20,510 nt of DNA, from the NCBI GenBank assembly GCA_029563035.1, contig JAKQTP010000110.1, forward strand, positions 1-20,510. Direction: 5' to 3'. The notes beneath the pieces were generated by a model that did no database searches, had not been told where the DNA came from, and saw only the letters and a program-made list of their open reading frames with translations. This DNA is from an archaeon (lineage in GTDB: Archaea; Iainarchaeota; Iainarchaeia; CSSED10-239). The translations under genes were made by a program, and so were the position numbers. Below, piece by piece: positions 19,852 to 20,510 of this stretch; the stretch's first letter is position 1, and each line of letters starts with the position of its first letter.

Positions 19852-20121
19852 ATGAAAATATTAAGAACACTATTATTTAGTTTAATGTTCATTTCTTGCA
19901 CAAGAAATGAATATACAAAAATAGAACAAGAAATAATCGATGGTAAAGTGTCTGCTATTACAAAAGGACACATAGGTAGAATAACTACATTACTTAAAAT
20001 TTGGGTGCAAAATACAACCAATACCATTATGGTAGAAATCCCTTTTGAATACGAAAATAGATGGGAAATAGGAGATAGTTGTTTATTAATAATTGAAAAA
20101 TATAAAGAAAATACTAAATAA
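19852..20121 (+). CDS. Small predicted lipoprotein
   Basis: An 89-residue protein. The signal peptide MKILRTLLFSLMF is followed by the lipobox FISC with Cys16 as the lipidation site. The remaining about 73 residues form a small beta-like domain (GRITTLLKIWVQNTTNTIMVEIPFEYENRW). It starts 1 nt after the previous stop. In phages such small lipoproteins act as outer-membrane spanins or in superinfection exclusion. The nearby M23 peptidase end makes a lysis role possible but unproven. Confidence 0.7.
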   Translation: MKILRTLLFSLMFISCTRNEYTKIEQEIIDGKVSAITKGHIGRITTLLKIWVQNTTNTIMVEIPFEYENRWEIGDSCLLIIEKYKENTK

Positions 20122-20125
20122 AAAT

Positions 20126-20287
20126 ATGAAAAATATAATATTTATATTAGAGAGAAAATTAAAAATGAAAGAGAATAAATTGTCTCGATTGAATAAAATA
20201 TCTACAGCCGCAGAACCTATAAGAGAGTTGATAAAAGATATTTTCTCAATTAAAAAGAGAATAAATTATTTAAAGGAAAATTTCTAA
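20126..20287 (+). CDS. Small basic helical protein
   Basis: A 53-residue, strongly basic helical protein starting MKNIIFILERKLKMKENK. The ATG at 20126, 4 nt after the lipoprotein stop, is preferred over an upstream TTG inside the lipoprotein gene. No domain is recognised. It ends about 115 nt before the convergent M23 peptidase gene; that gap shows no clear terminator beyond a short A/T inverted repeat near 20309. Confidence 0.5.
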   Translation: MKNIIFILERKLKMKENKLSRLNKISTAAEPIRELIKDIFSIKKRINYLKENF

Positions 20288-20403
20288 TTTTATGTTTTTT
20301 TTATGATAGAAGAAATTTTTTCTGAGGTTGAACGGCGAATCTCCTTTCACTCACTCATCTGTCAAAAATCACATCACATAAGAAAATAATAATCAATTAC
20401 TTA

Positions 20404-20510
20404 TTAAGCCCAATATTTCTCTGGGTCTGTAGGATTTCCTCTTAAATCATAAATTTCATAATGTAGGTGTGGGCCGGTACTAGAGCCTGTGTTACCTGAT
20501 AGGGCAATCA
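20404..20510 (-). CDS. M23 (LytM) metallopeptidase, C-terminal fragment
   Basis: The minus-strand end of a gene continuing beyond the window. It encodes [34 protein letters not shown] and a stop. [14 protein letters not shown] is the C-terminal signature of M23 endopeptidases, where HLH provides a zinc ligand and the catalytic histidine, and (N)P.DP..Y(W) is the usual end. Such domains cut peptidoglycan cross-bridges and occur in phage endolysins and tail-tip lysins. The rest of the protein is outside the window, so which of these it is cannot be said. Confidence 0.9.
   Translation of the reverse strand, partial: IALSGNTGSSTGPHLHYEIYDLRGNPTDPEKYWA

Noticed and set aside
1..20510. CRISPR array, insertion sequence or integrase
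   Set aside because: No regularly spaced direct repeats, transposase motifs or terminal inverted repeats with target duplications were seen.

Overview
This window reads as part of a large, very AT-rich, T4-like lytic phage that infects a Bacteroidota (probably flavobacterial) host. Two things point to that host. Starts are preceded by A-rich leaders and not by Shine-Dalgarno sequences. Intergenic promoters have the Bacteroidota form TTG-N20-TATATTTG. The phage assignment rests on a T4-type sliding clamp, both clamp-loader subunits, phage DHFR, an RNA repair pair, a dense tRNA array and an M23 peptidase end.

Layout. (1) 42-8700, plus strand: one tightly packed run, with overlaps or gaps mostly under 40 nt. 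It opens with a nuclease, then queD, an unknown gene, an unusual queC, a phosphoribosyltransferase and a dpdA-type transglycosylase. Together these form a 7-deazaguanine DNA modification cassette. The replication genes follow directly (clamp, clamp-loader large and small subunits), then DHFR, a GIY-YIG-like protein and small unknowns. (2) 8714-11061, plus strand: accessory small genes with their own promoters, including zinc-ribbon, DUF2693-like and DUF4314-like proteins. (3) 11058-15653, minus strand: a SLOG protein and a ComF-like phosphoribosyltransferase, a 37-aa ORF and a strong terminator, then about 17 tRNA or tRNA-like genes, a broken sulfotransferase-like gene and a YkuK-like RNase H-fold gene. 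(4) 15715-20287, plus strand: small promoter-led genes, some broken, then polynucleotide kinase plus RNA ligase, a phage ABA-sandwich-type protein, a lipoprotein and a small basic protein. (5) 20404-20510, minus strand: the C-terminus of an M23 metallopeptidase.

How the parts fit. QueD and the QueC-like enzyme would make or alter a 7-deazaguanine base that DpdA exchanges for guanine in phage DNA, protecting it from restriction. Kinase and ligase can re-seal tRNAs cut by host anticodon nucleases, while the tRNA array supplements the host pool.

The most unusual observations are: a QueC in which all four zinc-ligand cysteine positions are Ser/Ser/Ser/Asp; three tRNA-like genes whose D-arm-like segment appears to lie 3' of the anticodon arm; structured non-tRNA elements between tRNA genes; and a family of promoters with a palindromic element at a fixed distance upstream, including one palindrome shared by two divergent promoters. 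All function calls come from reading motifs by eye; no database search was run.
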